A stretch of DNA of 27,552 nt, taken from NCBI GenBank assembly GCA_051653405.1, contig JBOFWC010000325.1, positions 1-27,552 on the forward strand. The letters are read 5' to 3'. This DNA is from Proteocatella sp051653405 (GTDB taxonomy: Bacteria; Bacillota; Clostridia; Peptostreptococcales; Filifactoraceae). Under the pieces are notes generated by a model, which searched no databases, was not told the DNA's origin, and saw nothing but the letters and a program-made list of their open reading frames with translations. Numbering within the stretch: the stretch's first letter is position 1; every line of letters begins with the position of its first letter. Below are positions 9,101 to 15,802 of the stretch, one piece after another. A program made the translations under genes and the position numbers.

Positions 9101-9456
9101 GAATAGTACTTCATGATATAAAAGTAATAAAAGCTATAAATGGCGAAGAACAAGATGTTATAAAAAATAAAGGAAGAAGTAAAAACGAACATCTTTTAGA
9201 GCTAAATCAGTTTGAACTTCTCATAGATAGAGTTGAAAAAAATGTATATGATGCCTTAGATGGTATGATTTCAGGAATAATAGAAGCACATCCAGTTAAA
9301 TCAGAGAAAAACAATACTACAGCTTGTGATTATTGCAGATACAGCAGTATATGTAAATTCGATGAAGAACTTGAAGAAAATAGCTACAGAGTAATACCTT
9401 CTTATAAAACAGAAGAAGTTATAGCAATGCTGGAAGGAGAAGATGATGAGCAATAA
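6115..9456 (+). CDS. addB: ATP-dependent helicase/nuclease AddB
   Basis: A 1113-residue AddB, the usual length. Start ATG 6115 follows AGGAGG at 6105-6110. The N-terminal half is the inactivated UvrD-like region (VPEQFTLDNEIKL, then the IADIERSRSTDKKLVYILGANNSSMP segment). The C-terminal half is a RecB-like nuclease domain: the first iron-sulfur cysteine in FIKCPFSHFIKYG (Cys761), the nuclease core GVIDRVDVF followed by VIDYKTR, and the other three cluster cysteines as C-x2-C-x5-C (Cys1071, 1074, 1080). Partnered with AddA it resects double-strand breaks and recognises Chi-type sites. Unlike Bacillus subtilis AddB, no GxxxxGKT Walker A is visible in the first 20 residues. It overlaps addA by 14 bases, so the two are translationally coupled. 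Confidence 0.95.
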   Translation: MLTIKTSRYNKDIENELFSQIINTHKNNENAYIVVPEQFTLDNEIKLMDTLNVGALINIKIMSFNRMAVEALSNLGGIKRRYIDEIGKSMIIKRIFQENKEELLLYESSSEKAGFVDEIIKLISELKRSMISPEDLINASEAQSSNILFSKKLKELGIIYSAFEEKLKGKYVDNEDRIGQFSEIEDLSYLKNTKIYMYSFFSFTELEYKVIKNMINSDISLEIFLNTDTEAVEEDTFDSTKKTLERIKDMVDNLPDKNLELYKIPEYSKVNGEIKYLGDNLFKTFPKTESKVPESIEIYYAHNINEEIKKVALDINQNIIFKNYRYKDILVVSTDENIYNEDIKFIFKQYNIPCFLDEKRDVYSSPISRTLIAALNLINVDFTTEDLLMFLKSGFNDLEIEDILVFENHIIKRKLKNNMFLDDKYFEAEYYYGDESEKAAVCRVREYFKEKLFSNNDFRKEKNTARYFAKKIFEIMLILDIQTKAQQFVENLKSQNYNDEANENGQIWNLFLRILDQSVELFEDQILEFKYYIDMLVQSLVNHRLAVIPPSKDQVIVADIERSRSTDKKLVYILGANNSSMPRVPKDNILLNKEDKALLTNSGIELPSNIEAMDSRELLLLYNILTKPDTKLHISYSADTAGISVMPSVILNHITQIYPNLKPKNKLDIESKDLITVPKATIPIMAAEIKKYTRGEKIDDIWLELISYYINNKEYKYLVEIALNGIFYKNIQPQIDQSIAKNLYKTPLKVSTTRIDNFIKCPFSHFIKYGIKAKERKVYDIEPAEMGQVLHLTIEKFIEHIKNDLPTIESITKEQTDTIIKDIFKASAENTLKEYDLKEKRNQYILKKLDKTAKFIGFNCVEQLRKGSFELLYQEEKFGENAKIPPIIINIDGEEIILEGVIDRVDVFSDEESTYVKVIDYKTRTKAFNISDAYNGLDIQLIIYLKAAMESSAFKKTKAYPGGVFYFPIVNPMLNTDSRDPEKIAELIKSQIKLDGIVLHDIKVIKAINGEEQDVIKNKGRSKNEHLLELNQFELLIDRVEKNVYDALDGMISGIIEAHPVKSEKNNTTACDYCRYSSICKFDEELEENSYRVIPSYKTEEVIAMLEGEDDEQ

Positions 9457-12400
9457 TTGGACAAATGAACAGCTTGAAGCTATAAACAGTAGAGAAAAAA
9501 ACCTTTTGGTATCAGCGGCTGCAGGTTCAGGGAAAACTGCAGTATTAGTAGAAAGAATAGCAAATCTTGTAGAGCAGGATAAAGAAGACATAGAATCCAT
9601 GCTAATAGTAACCTTTACAAATGCAGCAGCAAGGCAGATGAAAGATAGAATACAAAAAAAGCTTCAGGAAAGAATAATTAATATAAGAAGCAAAGCAAAT
9701 TGTGATGTAGACGAACTTAACTTTTTGAAAAAGCAAATAAAAAATATTTCAAGAGCTTCGATAAGTACAGTGCATTCATTTTGTATAGAGGTACTTAGAC
9801 AAAATTTCCAGCTTATAGATATAGATCCAGGATTTAAAATAGCAAATGAATCGCTTATAAACATTCTTAAAAACAAAGCTATAGAAAATATATTTGAAGA
9901 AAATTATGAATCGGAAGATGAGGGGTTTCTAAGGTTGGTAGATGCCTTTGGTGGAGAGAAAAGCGATAAAGGCTTAGTAGAAATATTAAATCAGCTTCAC
10001 TATTTTATACAAGCACAACCGTATCCACTTAGATGGCTTAACGAAAAATCAGAGCTTTATAATTTTTCGGAGTTTAAAGACAGTGTTTGGGCGCAGGAAA
10101 TAAAAAACAATACCTTATATCAATTAAACGATATATTAAAAAGTTGTGAAGAAGCCCTTGAGCTTTGTTTCACGTATTCTCCTCCACTAGCATATATAGA
10201 AAACTTAGAAGACGATAAAAAGCAAATCGAATCAGTAATAGCTAGTTTAGAAATATATGACTTTGAAAGCTATTTAAAAAAACTGCAGGAGTTTAAACTT
10301 AGCAGATTAAAAATAATATCTAAAAAAGCGATAGAAACTAATCAGTACGACGAAGACATTATAGAAGCGATTAAAGATATAAGAAATAATATTATAAAGG
10401 AAGAAATAAAATCACTCTCAGGTGCATTTGGGGATGTAGAGTTTTCTCAGCTTGTAGAAGATATAAAGTATATGAAGCCTTATGTAGAAAGTCTAATAAA
10501 GCTGGTTAAGCAATTTGACGAAGAATATAAAAAGCTAAAATCAGAAAAAAGCGTGCTAGATTTTTCTGATATAGAGCACTATACTCTAAAAATATTAGAA
10601 GATGAGAAGGTGAGTCAAAGCCTTAGACAAAAATACAAATATATTTTCTTTGATGAATATCAAGATAGTAACCTTGTTCAAGAAACCATAATAGATGCAG
10701 TAAAAAGAGAAAATAACCTGTTTTTTGTAGGGGATGTAAAGCAGTCCATATATAGATTTAGATTATCAGACCCTAATCTTTTTAACAAAAGATACGAAAG
10801 ATATTCAAATGAAAATCTAAGTTGTTCTTTGAAAATAGATCTTGCAAAAAATTTTAGAAGTCGAAAAGAAATCCTTGATTTTTGTAACCTTATATTTAAA
10901 AATATAATGACCAAGGAACATGGAGAAGTAGACTATCAAGACGAGTCTCATCAGCTAAAAGCTGGGAAAAAAGCCAGCGAAGATATAGCTAATACTAAGA
11001 CAAAAAACATATCACTTAATATAATAGAAAAAAAATCAAAAGAATTAGAGGATGAAGAAATCCCTGAAAATGATGAATTAGAAGCTGTATTTTGCAGTCA
11101 GAAGATACTTAAACTTGTTGAAAAAAATGAGATAAGTTATAAAGATATTGTAATTTTAATGAGATCTCCAAAAGGAAAGGCAAAAATATTTGAGAAAATA
11201 TTTAATAAATATAACATACCTTGTTATGTAGACTTTCAAACTTCAAGTTTTAGTAAAGTGGAGATAAAATGTATTTTGGATTATCTTAGAATAATAGATA
11301 ATGATAATCAAGATGAAGCACTTTTAGGATCTATGGTATCTGCATTTGGAGGATTTACTACAGAGGATATAATCAAAATAAGGATAGCGTATCCAAATTT
11401 AAGATTCTATGAAGCGGTAAAAACATATCTTAAGGAAGGTGATGATTCATCAAAAGAAGAGCCTCCAAAGGACTCTGAATTATATTCTAAACTAAACAAA
11501 TTTTATAGCAAAATAGAAGAATATAGATTTTTGGAAAAAATGTGGAAACTCTCAGATTTGGTGGAATATATATTAGACGACACTAATTATATGACATATA
11601 TATCAGGGCTTCAAGATTCAGAACAAAAGCTTATAAATATAAAATCATTTGTTGAAAAAACAAGAGAATATGAGACAAATGAAACGCTGGGGCTACTTGG
11701 ATTTCTTCGCCAAATAGATAAGATATTAAAAGAAAAAGGAGACAGCACTGAAAAAACAATGCTTGCAGAAGCTGAAAATGCTGTTACAATAATGTCTATA
11801 CACAAAAGTAAGGGGCTTGAATTTGATACCGTGTTTTTGTGCGATTTAGGAAAGCGAATAAATGAAATTGACTTAAGAGCAGATATAATTCTCCATAATG
11901 AACTTGGAATTGGAATGAAATATAAAAATGTAGAGCAAAACATACAAGCAGATTCTATTCCAAGAAACTATATAAAATTAAAAAAATCACTTGAAAATAT
12001 ATCGGAAGAAATAAGAATCCTATATGTAGCGCTGACCAGAGCAATTGATAAACTATATATGGTAGGAACTGTAAATGATATAGAAAAGTTTAAAGCTAAC
12101 ACAAAAAAAGGAAATATTTCTCAAATAGTAAAAAAACAAAAAAATTATCTTTCTTGGATAAGTGCATCTGTGGAAAATTCAAAAACAGAATTTAAAGATA
12201 TAGAAATAAACTATATAATGCCAGAGGAAATAAAACAATCAGAAGAACAGCGAATTGAAGATAAAGAAGAAATAAGAAATCAGATTTTAAACTATGAACT
12301 TAAGGATGAAAAAAATAAGGAATTATTTTCAACCGTAAGTAGTTATATATATCCATACCAAAGTGATACTGTATCTCCAAGTAAGAAAACGGTTACAGAA

Positions 12401-12952
12401 CTTACCAAATCATATAAAAAAGAAGATGAGGTATATGAATTTCAAGAGATAAAACTTAATAAAGTACCATTATTTATGCAGGAAGGACAAACCTTAAGCA
12501 GTACAGAAATAGGGACAATAATGCATATGATAATGGAAAAAATAAGCATAAAACCTCACTCTTATGAAAGTTTAGATTTAGAACTTGAAAATATGATAGA
12601 AAAAGAAATCCTTACAACTGAAGAGAAAAACGTAGTAAATAAAGATTCAATAGTAAATTTTTTCAAATCAGATATAGGAAGAAGACTAATAGATGCAAAA
12701 AAGATATATAGAGAGCAAAGCTTTTTAATGAAAGAAAAGGAATTTATTATAGAAGGGATAATAGACTGTTACTTTATAGACAAAAATGATAAACTTGTGC
12801 TTATAGATTATAAAACAGACAAAGTAATATCTGAAAATAAATACAAAGATCAGCTAAATATGTACCAAAGAGCATTAGAAGAAATATACAAAAAACCAGT
12901 AGATGAGAAATATATCTACTGGCTTACAGAGGGAATTTCGACTATGATTTAA
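9443..12952 (+). CDS. addA: ATP-dependent helicase/nuclease AddA
   Basis: A 1169-residue UvrD-family helicase with a C-terminal nuclease domain, normal for AddA. Two adjacent ATG codons (9443, 9446) follow AAGGAG; either may be used. Helicase motifs in order: WTNEQLEAI (Q motif), VSAAAGSGKTAVLVERI (Walker A), TFTNAAARQMKDRI, FDEYQDSN (Walker B), GDVKQSIYRFRLSDP, IMSIHKSKGLEFDTVFL and EEIRILYVALTRAIDKLYMVG. The nuclease domain has GTIMHMIMEKI, IIEGIIDCYF and LVLIDYKTDKV near the C-terminus. It is the 3'-5' motor and one nuclease of the AddAB complex for recombinational repair. The gene ends 11 bases inside the convergent membrane-protein gene. Confidence 0.97.
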   Translation: MMSNNWTNEQLEAINSREKNLLVSAAAGSGKTAVLVERIANLVEQDKEDIESMLIVTFTNAAARQMKDRIQKKLQERIINIRSKANCDVDELNFLKKQIKNISRASISTVHSFCIEVLRQNFQLIDIDPGFKIANESLINILKNKAIENIFEENYESEDEGFLRLVDAFGGEKSDKGLVEILNQLHYFIQAQPYPLRWLNEKSELYNFSEFKDSVWAQEIKNNTLYQLNDILKSCEEALELCFTYSPPLAYIENLEDDKKQIESVIASLEIYDFESYLKKLQEFKLSRLKIISKKAIETNQYDEDIIEAIKDIRNNIIKEEIKSLSGAFGDVEFSQLVEDIKYMKPYVESLIKLVKQFDEEYKKLKSEKSVLDFSDIEHYTLKILEDEKVSQSLRQKYKYIFFDEYQDSNLVQETIIDAVKRENNLFFVGDVKQSIYRFRLSDPNLFNKRYERYSNENLSCSLKIDLAKNFRSRKEILDFCNLIFKNIMTKEHGEVDYQDESHQLKAGKKASEDIANTKTKNISLNIIEKKSKELEDEEIPENDELEAVFCSQKILKLVEKNEISYKDIVILMRSPKGKAKIFEKIFNKYNIPCYVDFQTSSFSKVEIKCILDYLRIIDNDNQDEALLGSMVSAFGGFTTEDIIKIRIAYPNLRFYEAVKTYLKEGDDSSKEEPPKDSELYSKLNKFYSKIEEYRFLEKMWKLSDLVEYILDDTNYMTYISGLQDSEQKLINIKSFVEKTREYETNETLGLLGFLRQIDKILKEKGDSTEKTMLAEAENAVTIMSIHKSKGLEFDTVFLCDLGKRINEIDLRADIILHNELGIGMKYKNVEQNIQADSIPRNYIKLKKSLENISEEIRILYVALTRAIDKLYMVGTVNDIEKFKANTKKGNISQIVKKQKNYLSWISASVENSKTEFKDIEINYIMPEEIKQSEEQRIEDKEEIRNQILNYELKDEKNKELFSTVSSYIYPYQSDTVSPSKKTVTELTKSYKKEDEVYEFQEIKLNKVPLFMQEGQTLSSTEIGTIMHMIMEKISIKPHSYESLDLELENMIEKEILTTEEKNVVNKDSIVNFFKSDIGRRLIDAKKIYREQSFLMKEKEFIIEGIIDCYFIDKNDKLVLIDYKTDKVISENKYKDQLNMYQRALEEIYKKPVDEKYIYWLTEGISTMI

Positions 12953-13784
12953 AGGTATGTTTTAAGTCTTTCAAAAAAGGAAAACTTAAACAAGCTATCA
13001 TGACCCATAAATTTATGAATTCTAAAACAGTAGCATGAGCTATGGCAAGTACTATAAGTGAAAGAAGGAGTACTAGGCTTGAAGCCTTTACTCTTTTAGG
13101 ACTTATGGCATTTGATTCAATATCATTAAAAGATAGTATATTTTTTAAAAGAGACAATCTTAAAATATAAGCAATTCCTAATACGATAACTATTAAAGAA
13201 GAAAATATATTTAAATTTGACTCTAAAAGAGAAAATCCATTAGTCATCCAAAGCATGGACATTAAAATAGAAAGCACTATAAAAGGGATGTTTCTAGCGT
13301 CGCTATGTTTGAATTTATAATCTAGTATTAAAATGATTGCAAAAATAAGCGGATATAAAAAAGGTGAAAAGAAATATTCTATAATAGTAAAGATGAATAC
13401 CGTAAGGAGTTCATAAATAGAAGATTGGTATCCGCTACTTTTTGTAAGAATACGTATATTAAATAAGAAAAATAGACTCGAAGAAATATAAAGTCTAGAA
13501 AAAAATACTAAAGAAATACCGATAATAATATAAGATATCATATATATATTTGGATTATCAGGAGAAAGTTCAATCATTATAAGATAAGTTATGTAGAGCA
13601 CAACTATCTTTTCGATGGCCTCAGTGATAGAAAAAAATAAATTTAAATGTAAGAAAAAAACATTATACAAAATAAACGTAGCAAAAATAAGCACGCTTAC
13701 ATAAGGCTGCAGTTTATCAAAATTATTTTTTTTTCGATTTAATCTGAGCGTTGTAGGGAATAAAGATAATAGGGTGTCAGTCAT
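12942..13784 (-). CDS. Unrecognised multi-pass membrane protein
   Basis: About 280 residues and strongly hydrophobic, with roughly eight membrane segments; loops carry basic patches (RLNRKKNNFDK near the N-terminus, LDYKFKHSDARN mid-protein, SPKRVKASS late). I do not recognise a family. The start is set at the second in-frame ATG (13784) because the first, at 13799, overlaps the GGAGG ribosome binding site. It is transcribed toward addA, overlapping it tail-to-tail by 11 bases, and divergently from prdR with only 83 bases between start codons. The reverse strand upstream has TTGATA, 17 bases, then TAAACT as a possible promoter that would overlap prdR control sequences. No catalytic motif is seen. 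A divergent position next to a regulator sometimes indicates a related transporter or sensor, but nothing here proves that. Confidence 0.75.
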   Translation of the reverse strand: MTDTLLSLFPTTLRLNRKKNNFDKLQPYVSVLIFATFILYNVFFLHLNLFFSITEAIEKIVVLYITYLIMIELSPDNPNIYMISYIIIGISLVFFSRLYISSSLFFLFNIRILTKSSGYQSSIYELLTVFIFTIIEYFFSPFLYPLIFAIILILDYKFKHSDARNIPFIVLSILMSMLWMTNGFSLLESNLNIFSSLIVIVLGIAYILRLSLLKNILSFNDIESNAISPKRVKASSLVLLLSLIVLAIAHATVLEFINLWVMIACLSFPFLKDLKHTFKS

Positions 13785-13832
13785 AATTAAGTCCTCCATT
13801 TTTTAATCTAAATAAAGTTTACATCATATATG

Positions 13833-13845
13833 CGCTTATATCAAT
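13833..13845 (+). promoter_or_regulatory. Candidate control element upstream of prdR
   Basis: CGCTTATATCAAT here matches CGCTTACATCAAT at 15538-15550, in the prdC upstream region, in 12 of 13 bases, and both are followed by an A-rich run. A related GTTTACATCA lies at 13817-13826 and GTTTACACTA at 15303-15312. The shared motif before the two separately transcribed parts of the prd locus suggests a common regulator, possibly PrdR itself. No binding data are available. Confidence 0.3.
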
Positions 13846-13867
13846 AAAAAACTATATGGAGGAACAT

Positions 13868-15268
13868 GTGAATAAGGAATTTGAAATATTTTGGGATGCG
13901 GCAGCGAGAGATTTTATACTAGATGTTATAGATGAAGCTATATGTATAGTAGATCCAGATGGAATAGTTCATGTATGGAATGAAAAATCAGAAAGAATAT
14001 ATGGCGTAAAAAAAGAAGATATAATAGGCAAAAAAATGGATGATGTTCTCAAAAATACCGTAATAATGAAAGTTTTAGAATCAGGTGAAAATATGGAGAA
14101 CATATATCAGTCCACACTTACTGGGTGTAAGACCTTGGTTAATGCAAAAATAATATATAAAGAAGGCGAAGTTTTAGGTGCACTTTGTGTAGATAAGGAC
14201 TTAAGTGAGATTGATAGACTGAACAAGCAGGTTGATAACCTAAAGAACAAAATAAATTATCTTAAGACCCAAAATAACTCTCAGATAAATTCAGGAACCA
14301 TAGTAGCAGGAAATAGCGTTCAAATAGAAGAACTTCTTTATAAAGCAGGACGAGTTGCAAAAACAGATACGACGCTCATGCTTTTTGGAGAAAGTGGAGT
14401 AGGCAAGAAAGCTTTGGCAAAGAAAATACATGAAATGAGCGGAAGAAGTGGCCTTTTTATAACCGTAAACTGCGGAGCGATTCCAAATGAACTATTTGAA
14501 ACTGAATTCTTTGGAAGTGTAGATCCTATTACAAATAAAGTAACTCCAGGTTTTTTTGAAATGGCAGACCAAGGAACAATATTTCTAGGTGAAGTTACAG
14601 ACATGCCATTAAAGATGCAATCTAAATTACTAAATGTACTCCAAAATAATTCAATATTAAGAGTAGGGGATAAAGAACCTATAGAAATAAATACAAGAAT
14701 AATAAGTGCTTCAAATAAGAATGTAGAAGATTTGGTAGAAACAGGAGACTTTTTAGAGGATTTATATTATAGATTAAATGTAATAGAGCTTGTAGTAGCG
14801 CCTCTTAGAGAGCGAAAAACAGATATAACACTTCTTGCGGATTTATTTCTTAAAGAAATGGCAGAAAAATATAAACTTGATATACCGACAATAGATACTG
14901 ACGTGATGGATATATTTATGCAATATAGCTGGAAGGGAAATATTAGAGAATTGCAAAATATAGTGGAACACATGGTGGTTATGAGCAGTGGGAAGACTAT
15001 AACGGCGGAAATGTTACCTTACTCTATAAAAGAAAGTGTAAAAGGGCTTATGAGAGCTAACATACAAGTTAGTGATTTAGCTAAAAGTGTAGGAGAATAT
15101 GAAAAAGAGATTATACAGACGGTACTTGAGAATACAAAATGGAATAAATCTGAAGCAGCAAGAGTTTTAAATATTCCAAGAACTACGCTTATATACAAAA
15201 TAGAATTATATGGAATAGATCTAAAATCAATCAATAAGAAGAAACGAAAAAAATTAACGAAAAATTAA
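13868..15268 (+). CDS. prdR: Proline-responsive regulator PrdR (sigma-54 activator family, degenerate)
   Basis: About 466 residues: an N-terminal PAS domain (FILDVIDEAICIVDPDGIVHVWN, then KSERIYGVKKEDIIGKKM), a short coiled linker, an AAA+ domain and a C-terminal Fis-type helix-turn-helix (NKSEAARVLNIPRTTLIYKI). The start is taken as GTG 13868, five bases after GGAGG; ATG 13856 has no ribosome binding site and overlaps that GGAGG. Position ahead of prdC identifies it as PrdR, which senses proline availability. Key residues are unusual. Walker A is GESGVGKK (near residue 174) and the arginine-finger region LYYRLNV is kept. The Walker B aspartate is replaced (FLGEV, Gly241) and the GAFTGA loop that contacts sigma-54 is missing and shortened (about 15 residues between FFG and the following FE, against about 18). 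It may therefore act without sigma-54, as TyrR does. The gene call is firm; the mechanism is inferred. Confidence 0.88.
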   Translation: MNKEFEIFWDAAARDFILDVIDEAICIVDPDGIVHVWNEKSERIYGVKKEDIIGKKMDDVLKNTVIMKVLESGENMENIYQSTLTGCKTLVNAKIIYKEGEVLGALCVDKDLSEIDRLNKQVDNLKNKINYLKTQNNSQINSGTIVAGNSVQIEELLYKAGRVAKTDTTLMLFGESGVGKKALAKKIHEMSGRSGLFITVNCGAIPNELFETEFFGSVDPITNKVTPGFFEMADQGTIFLGEVTDMPLKMQSKLLNVLQNNSILRVGDKEPIEINTRIISASNKNVEDLVETGDFLEDLYYRLNVIELVVAPLRERKTDITLLADLFLKEMAEKYKLDIPTIDTDVMDIFMQYSWKGNIRELQNIVEHMVVMSSGKTITAEMLPYSIKESVKGLMRANIQVSDLAKSVGEYEKEIIQTVLENTKWNKSEAARVLNIPRTTLIYKIELYGIDLKSINKKKRKKLTKN

Positions 15269-15347
15269 AAAAAATACCTATATGTGATATAAATTAAAAA
15301 ACGTTTACACTATTTATAAAAAAATATAACTCAACAACAAATAAAAT

Positions 15348-15440
15348 ATGAACAAAAATATTGAATTTACAGTAGATTCACCAGAAAAAGCGGAATTTGT
15401 TTATTTAAAAAAAGGAATAATGTTAGGAGAAATTTACTAA
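15348..15440 (+). CDS. Possible 30-residue ORF in the prdR-prdC gap
   Basis: ATG 15348 to TAA 15438-15440 encodes a mixed, slightly acidic peptide ending in KKGIMLGEIY. No purine-rich ribosome binding site precedes it and it lies upstream of the inferred prdC promoter. It may be a chance ORF or a decayed gene remnant. Confidence 0.12.
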   Translation: MNKNIEFTVDSPEKAEFVYLKKGIMLGEIY

Positions 15441-15459
15441 ATAAGTGAATTTAAATTCG

Positions 15460-15492
15460 TGTCAAACATTCGACAATGTCGAAAAATAGACA
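15460..15492 (+). promoter_or_regulatory. Tandem TGTC-N8-GACA dyads, candidate activator sites
   Basis: TGTCAAACATTCGACA (15460-15475) and TGTCGAAAAATAGACA (15477-15492) are two inverted repeats of identical architecture, one base apart. Their abutting halves also form the 15-base palindrome TTCGACAATGTCGAA (15469-15483). A third copy lies 99 bases downstream beside the promoter. This arrangement suits binding of a dimeric regulator in two upstream sites plus one promoter-proximal site; PrdR is the obvious candidate. Confidence 0.55.
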
Positions 15493-15537
15493 AAACTCTA
15501 TAAAAAAATACCTGCTACAAAAAACGTTTATTTCCAA

Positions 15538-15550
15538 CGCTTACATCAAT
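15538..15550 (+). promoter_or_regulatory. CGCTTACATCAAT element shared with the prdR upstream region
   Basis: One mismatch to 13833-13845 upstream of prdR, followed in both places by an A-rich run. It lies between the tandem dyads and the third dyad, about 43 bases upstream of the -35 box. Confidence 0.3.
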
Positions 15551-15575
15551 TAAAAAAAGAAAAGGAGCGCCTTAG

Positions 15576-15591
15576 TGTCGAAAAATAAACA
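15576..15591 (+). promoter_or_regulatory. Third TGTC-N8-AACA dyad, adjacent to the -35 box
   Basis: TGTCGAAAAATAAACA differs from the dyad at 15477-15492 at one base (G to A). It ends one base before the TTGCGT -35 hexamer, a typical class II activator position; a repressor is also possible. Confidence 0.5.
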
Positions 15592-15592
15592 C

Positions 15593-15621
15593 TTGCGTTA
15601 AATAAATATTTATCATATAAT
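15593..15621 (+). promoter_or_regulatory. Sigma-A-type promoter for the prdC-prdA-prdB operon
   Basis: TTGCGT (15593-15598), a 17-base spacer and a perfect TATAAT (15616-15621). Transcription would start near 15628, giving a leader of about 175 bases before prdC. The -35 is two bases off consensus, consistent with activator dependence. Confidence 0.6.
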
Positions 15622-15706
15622 ATCTATAGAGAAATCGAATACAACCATCGATAAATTTAATAATAAAGTCAGTTTTAATAGCAGTAAAAACAAATAAGGA
15701 AATTGT

Positions 15707-15769
15707 ATGCAAATTGTATATGATTATTTTTATGATTATATTTTGATGAAGGTATTGGATTATAGATGA
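15707..15769 (+). CDS. Possible 20-residue tyrosine-rich leader peptide before prdC
   Basis: ATG 15707 to TGA 15767-15769, preceded by AAGGAA (15697-15702) at a workable distance. Five of 20 residues are tyrosine, with two Tyr-Asp-Tyr-type runs. It lies wholly within the inferred prdC leader transcript and ends 33 bases before the prdC ATG. It may be a translated leader peptide or chance; there is no proline enrichment and no clear attenuator after it. Confidence 0.25.
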   Translation: MQIVYDYFYDYILMKVLDYR

Positions 15770-15802
15770 ACCTATAAATTATGAAATAGGAGGTGTAGGT
15801 AG

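Larger units (their letters stand above)
15269..15802 (+). other. 534-base regulatory gap between prdR and prdC
   Basis: No clear protein gene. It contains, in order: GTTTACACTA (15303), a 30-codon ORF without a ribosome binding site, two tandem TGTC-N8-GACA dyads (15460-15492), the CGCTTACATCAAT element (15538), a third dyad (15576-15591), a sigma-A-type promoter (15593-15621), a 20-codon ORF with a plausible ribosome binding site (15707) and a small hairpin CCTAT/ATAGG (15771-15790) touching the prdC ribosome binding site. I see no -24/-12 promoter with correct spacing and no obvious terminator for prdR. Confidence 0.75.

Noticed and set aside
13856..13870. ATG 13856 as the prdR start
   Set aside because: It overlaps the GGAGG ribosome binding site and has none of its own; GTG 13868 is correctly spaced.
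15698..15710. GG...GC resembling a -24/-12 sigma-54 promoter upstream of prdC
   Set aside because: The spacer between GG and GC is 9 bases rather than the required 10, and the flanking TGGCAC/TTGC context is absent.
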